Source: Planococcus citri (taxonomy: Eukaryota > Arthropoda > Insecta > Hemiptera > Pseudococcidae). From it: 64,000 nucleotides of DNA. The number at the start of each line of letters is the position of its first letter. Positions within the stretch are counted from its first letter, which is position 1. The notes beneath the pieces were generated by a model. It was not told where the DNA came from, made no database searches, and saw only the letters and a list, made by a program, of their open reading frames with translations. Where the stretch lies: positions 33,046,001 to 33,110,000 of the forward strand of contig NC_088679.1 of assembly GCF_950023065.1 (NCBI RefSeq), in the 5' to 3' direction. Of this stretch, positions 60,289 through 64,000 are shown piece by piece. The translations under genes and the position numbers were made by a program.

Positions 60289-63200
60289 GTAGCCAGGGGG
60301 CAACTCCTAGTGCGATAATCGCCCCAACAGACGACATCCTGAGCGAATATTTTTGGGTTGGCGATGGTTTAGCCCATTATATGGCTCGCGGCCAGGTTAT
60401 ATTATCTACTCAATTACCCGATTATCTCAGAGATCAAATTCCTCTCGAAAAAATTCATAAGAGAATAATTGACGTTCAATTCCCACCGAAATCGAAATAC
60501 ATCCTTTCGGCAGGTCAATTAGAATTTAATTACTCACGAAAACCGTATCGCGTAATTGAAGAGCAGATTCACAAAATTATAGACGTATTAGTCCAGAAGG
60601 AGGCTGAAAGCATCATCCTTCTATTTCCTCTTGTAAAACCTAGGAATCCCGAAGAACCGATTCTAAAACTATATCGCTATATAGATTTCAAAAATATGTT
60701 TGTCAGAATCGCAAATGATAGACATATAAAATTCTGGAAGAAACCTTCTACAAAATTTTTAAGAATGGAAACCGTTAATTACGATGGTAAATGGATAATT
60801 AGACCTGCGATAGGATCGCGTACTGAAGTCTTACCTATCGAGTCAAAATTTCATTATATTCCGGCAATCCGACGATATTTTCCATCCATATTAGAATACC
60901 GCGAAATTAGAAACTCCATAATCGCGGAACTGATTTTGCAACTGCATATTGATTCTAGGACGGCGATAGAGCCAACTGATATCGCGCCAGTGCAAAACAT
61001 CGATAGTTATCAAAATAGAGAATGGAGAAAATATTTGCCGGAAAAAACGTTAAATCTCGCGTTAGATGAAATTTATTACGATCCCATCTCGATATCCAAC
61101 CCTCCAATGAAACGAGTTCTTGGAGAAATACCATTCGAAAATTTAAATAACATTCAATGGAACCATAAATGGTTCAAACCAGATAGAAAAAATAATCACA
61201 TTAAATCAATAGACGCGATCGATAATGCCGCGCTATTCAGCAACGATGAACCTGACCCAGGTACTTCAATCCAATTAGTCACGCAACACACAAATGATCC
61301 TGCATGCGTTATACCAGTGATCATCGGTTCTCGTAAATTTGCACTCCAACTTGACTCTGGGGCACTCCCCAATGTTCTATCTCGTATAATGGTTAAAACT
61401 TTTTTGGAAGAAACTCCACAGTGGGTAAAATTCATTAAGTTGAGACGCAAGGTCCAGCTTAAATTGGCAGATAACTCATTAATATGTGCAGCGACACATA
61501 TCATTGAACTTCAAATGATAATAGGCTCTCAATCTATAAAAGTACCGTTTTACATTATAGATGCTCCAGGACAGACATTTATCATGGGTAGGATCTCTAT
61601 GGACTACCTACACATGACATTAGATATTCACAATCGAAGTGCGAAATGCGAACCAAATTTCTGTAAAAAATTCACTATTCCTTTTATGCATCCGGACGAA
61701 TTCCAAAATGCACTGACCGTATTCTCAATATCAACGGATACTGAGGAGGACGATTATAACAACTATTATTATCAATATTCCTTAGATCTGAGTGATACAA
61801 AATACACCGACATTGATCGAGAAATCAATGAAGAACGTAAAAAGGCTACGCGCATTTTTAAAGAGAATTTAAAACTCGACCTAAATGAAGCTGCTAAAAA
61901 TGGTTTCATTTCAGAAAATCAGGCTAAAGAAGGTTTTGATAGATTAGAACAATTTTCCGATATCTTTAGTCTAAATCCAGGAAAATACACTGGAGAACAG
62001 GTCAAATTTAATTTCATTCCAGGAAATGACCATCTTAAGCCTTGGCGAGGAGAAAAATTTCGACCAAGCAAGAAAATTCTTCCAGCACTAAGGAAAGCAA
62101 TCGCGAAAATGCTGTCCTTAGGAATAATTAGGTATTCAACATCACCCTACATAAACACATTAGCGCCTGTAGTCAAGAAAAACGGTGATATTCGTCTGTG
62201 TCTGGATGCAGATGAATTAAATAAATTTTTAACAAATATTCTAACCGAACCAAACACGATTTCGAGTTTGCTGTATGACAACGCTGGAGATAGGTTATTT
62301 TGTACCCTAGACTTCACAGCAGGTTTCTGGCAACTTGTGCTCGATCCTGAATCTCGCAAGTTTGTAGCATTTCAGGTAGAAGGCCAAATTTATGAATTCA
62401 CAAGATTACCATATGGTTTGAAAGTTTCTTCAGGTCTATTCGTCCATATGATTAATCAAGTGATCTATAACGAGGACGGTATTACAAAATACGTCGACGA
62501 TATCAAAATTTCTGGCACTAATTTCGAGGAAACCATGGAAAGGTTAGAAAAAGTTTTCCACTTGATTCGTGAACATGGACTTACGCTCAATCCTACGAAA
62601 ACTCAATTTTTCCGAAATCGCGCAGACCATCTAGGATTCGTAATCTCCGATCAAGGTATAGGAAAACAGAGCGAAAAAATTAAAAAACTCGAAGACTTCG
62701 AGAAAAAACATACTAAAAAAGGAAAATTTGCGATTAAAAACAAAAACGATATTCTGGCTCTTGTAGGTAATACTGGCTTATATAGGGACTTCATTCCGGA
62801 ATATTCTCAAATCGTAAATCCTATTTACGAACTTACAAAAGGAGATGTACCAGTTGAGTGGACAGAGATCCAACAACTAGCCTTTGAAAAACTAAAATCT
62901 GAATTTCGCAAAGATTTTAAATTACAGCAAGTTCCTAAAGAAGGCGATCTATTTCTCGATACGAAACTATCAATAGATGCAATGAATGGAGTACTCTTCT
63001 ATATGGAAGAGGAAGAGAAGCGAATTATTCTATTCGTTTCTATCTCATTCAAAGACCATCAAAAGAATTTCACGCTTTTCGATCGTGAAATGATGAGTTT
63101 GGTTAAATGTGTTCAAAAACTTCAAATTTGGTTACATGGCCGAAGGGTTCATGTTAGGTCAAATCTATTGCCCATAGTAAATCGTTATCGCGAAATAGCT

Positions 63201-64000
63201 CAAACTCATAGGAAGGCAGCCCATTGGATAACTGTCTTAAACTGCTATGATTTAATATATGACATGCATTATTCAAATAAACAGCTTTACGATATCAAAG
63301 CACCCGAATTAGAAATTAATAATGTCAATGCGGAAATTATTGAAAGTGAGAACGAAACTCACTCTTCAGACATCGAAGAAGACGATTTTCGAACTAGTAT
63401 TGAGCCTTTCGAAGTGAAATTTTTAGACGAAAATATCCCTGAACTTCACCAGAGACTCAGAGATATCGCCTTCTATCAGAAAAAAGACATGACTTGTAGG
63501 AGAATCACAGAAATTCTTGAGGAAAAAATACCTCCTAATAATAAAAAACAAAGAGATATACAAAGGAAGAAAAGACGTAAATTTGAACTCATTCATAATG
63601 AGGAAGGCGACAAAATTCTTCACCGAATTTGGGACGACGAAACGAAAGTTCCCTGCCTACCTAATGAGTTATTTTTCGATACTGTAGATTATTTGCACTG
63701 TGCTTATGGACACGTCGGTTCCAATAAGCTAGATGCAATTTTTCGACGCATTTTCTACCATATAAACTCCCTTGTATACATTCGCGATATCTGTGGTTCA
63801 TGCATTATTTGCAAAGTCAATAAAAATTATGCTAATCCTAAAACAATAGAATATGCTCACATAGAAGCATTCGCATTAGGTGATGTACTATCTGTAGATC
63901 TTTTCGGACCTCTACCAGCTCTGAAAAACGATCCAAAATATTTGTTAGTCGTAAAAGATGTTTTTACGAATCGAGTCTGGTTAAGAACTCTTTTTAACAT
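60258..64000 (+). CDS. pol: Retrotransposon Pol polyprotein (protease, RT, RNase H, integrase), partial
   Basis: The frame is open from just after a stop at 60255 to the window edge and has no needed ATG of its own, so it is probably made as a Gag-Pol fusion by -1 frameshifting. Domain order is that of Ty3/gypsy. About 360 residues of unrecognised sequence come first. Then come an aspartic protease with LDSGA (about 61350) and IMGRISMDYL, and reverse transcriptase with LGIIRYSTSPY, RLCLD, CTLDFTAGFWQ, RLPYGL and YVDD (62490-62501). An RNase H-like region (about 62930-63180) keeps the DREM glutamate but has RSN where TDH is usual. Integrase shows an HHCC zinc finger (LHCAYGH ... CGSCIIC, about 63693-63815) and the first catalytic Asp in SVDLFGPLP (about 63895). 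The integrase core continues past 64000. No internal stop was noticed. Confidence 0.88.
60270..60325 (+). promoter_or_regulatory. Predicted -1 ribosomal frameshift signal between gag and pol
   Basis: GGGAAAC at 60270-60276 is placed in the gag frame exactly as X XXY YYZ (CCG GGA AAC). After a 6-base spacer, CACTAGG (60283-60289) pairs perfectly with CCTAGTG (60306-60312). The loop bases GGGGC (60297-60301) can pair with GCCCC (60321-60325) downstream, forming an H-type pseudoknot. The gag stop codon TAG (60286-60288) lies inside stem 1. Slippage by -1 continues into the pol frame, which is open from 60258. All elements are seen directly; function is inferred. Confidence 0.8.

Noticed and set aside
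1..64000. Search for CRISPR arrays, bacterial operons or tRNA genes
   Set aside because: No regularly spaced short repeats, no ribosome-binding-site organisation and no cloverleaf-like GGTTCGAAT context were found; the sequence is a split-gene eukaryotic region.

Overview
This is eukaryotic nuclear DNA, almost certainly from an insect. It is AT-rich, its genes are split into many small exons with GT-AG introns, and one gene is nested in another's intron. The ABCA-type lipid transporter, the cluster of secreted carboxylesterases and the transposable elements all fit an insect. Countless scattered GGTACCTA/TAGGTACC-type simple motifs resemble what is seen in aphids, mealybugs and scale insects (Sternorrhyncha); that placement is inference.

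Layout. 1-853 is the right end of a foldback-type repeat; 854-4794 is intergenic and promoter-side DNA. 4805-20080 (+) is a complete 27-exon ABCA transporter gene (about 1657 aa). Its eighth intron carries an intronless CDC50/TMEM30-family gene on the opposite strand (10171-11184), and its eleventh intron carries a full foldback element (12597-13855). From about 20981 to 38240 lies an imperfect tandem segmental duplication. Each copy holds one intact ten-exon, minus-strand carboxylesterase-like gene (CE-A 21679-28121; CE-B 31490-35777), and the copies differ by several insertions. A decayed Ty3/gypsy pol fragment (minus strand) sits at the right edge. Two more esterases follow on the plus strand: CE-C (39335-43478) and CE-D (44385-47989). 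47990-53473 shows no gene. A second foldback copy starts at 53474 and is interrupted at 54645 by a Ty3/gypsy-like LTR retrotransposon: 5' LTR 54646-55706, primer-binding site 55710, very long leader, gag 58327-60288, and pol open from 60258 past the window end.

How the genes relate. The ABCA transporter and CDC50 protein belong to two different lipid-translocation systems (ABC lipid exporter, and the beta subunit of P4-ATPase flippases). The four esterases share intron positions and descend from one ancestor. CE-C and CE-D keep the full catalytic apparatus. CE-A and CE-B keep Ser/Glu/His but have lost the oxyanion-hole residues and gained a long charged tail, so they may be poorly active or non-enzymatic. 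The retrotransposon's gag and pol overlap in the -1 frame, with a canonical GGGAAAC slip site followed by a predicted pseudoknot. The exon models were assembled by hand from splice consensus, phase and family conservation, without transcript data.
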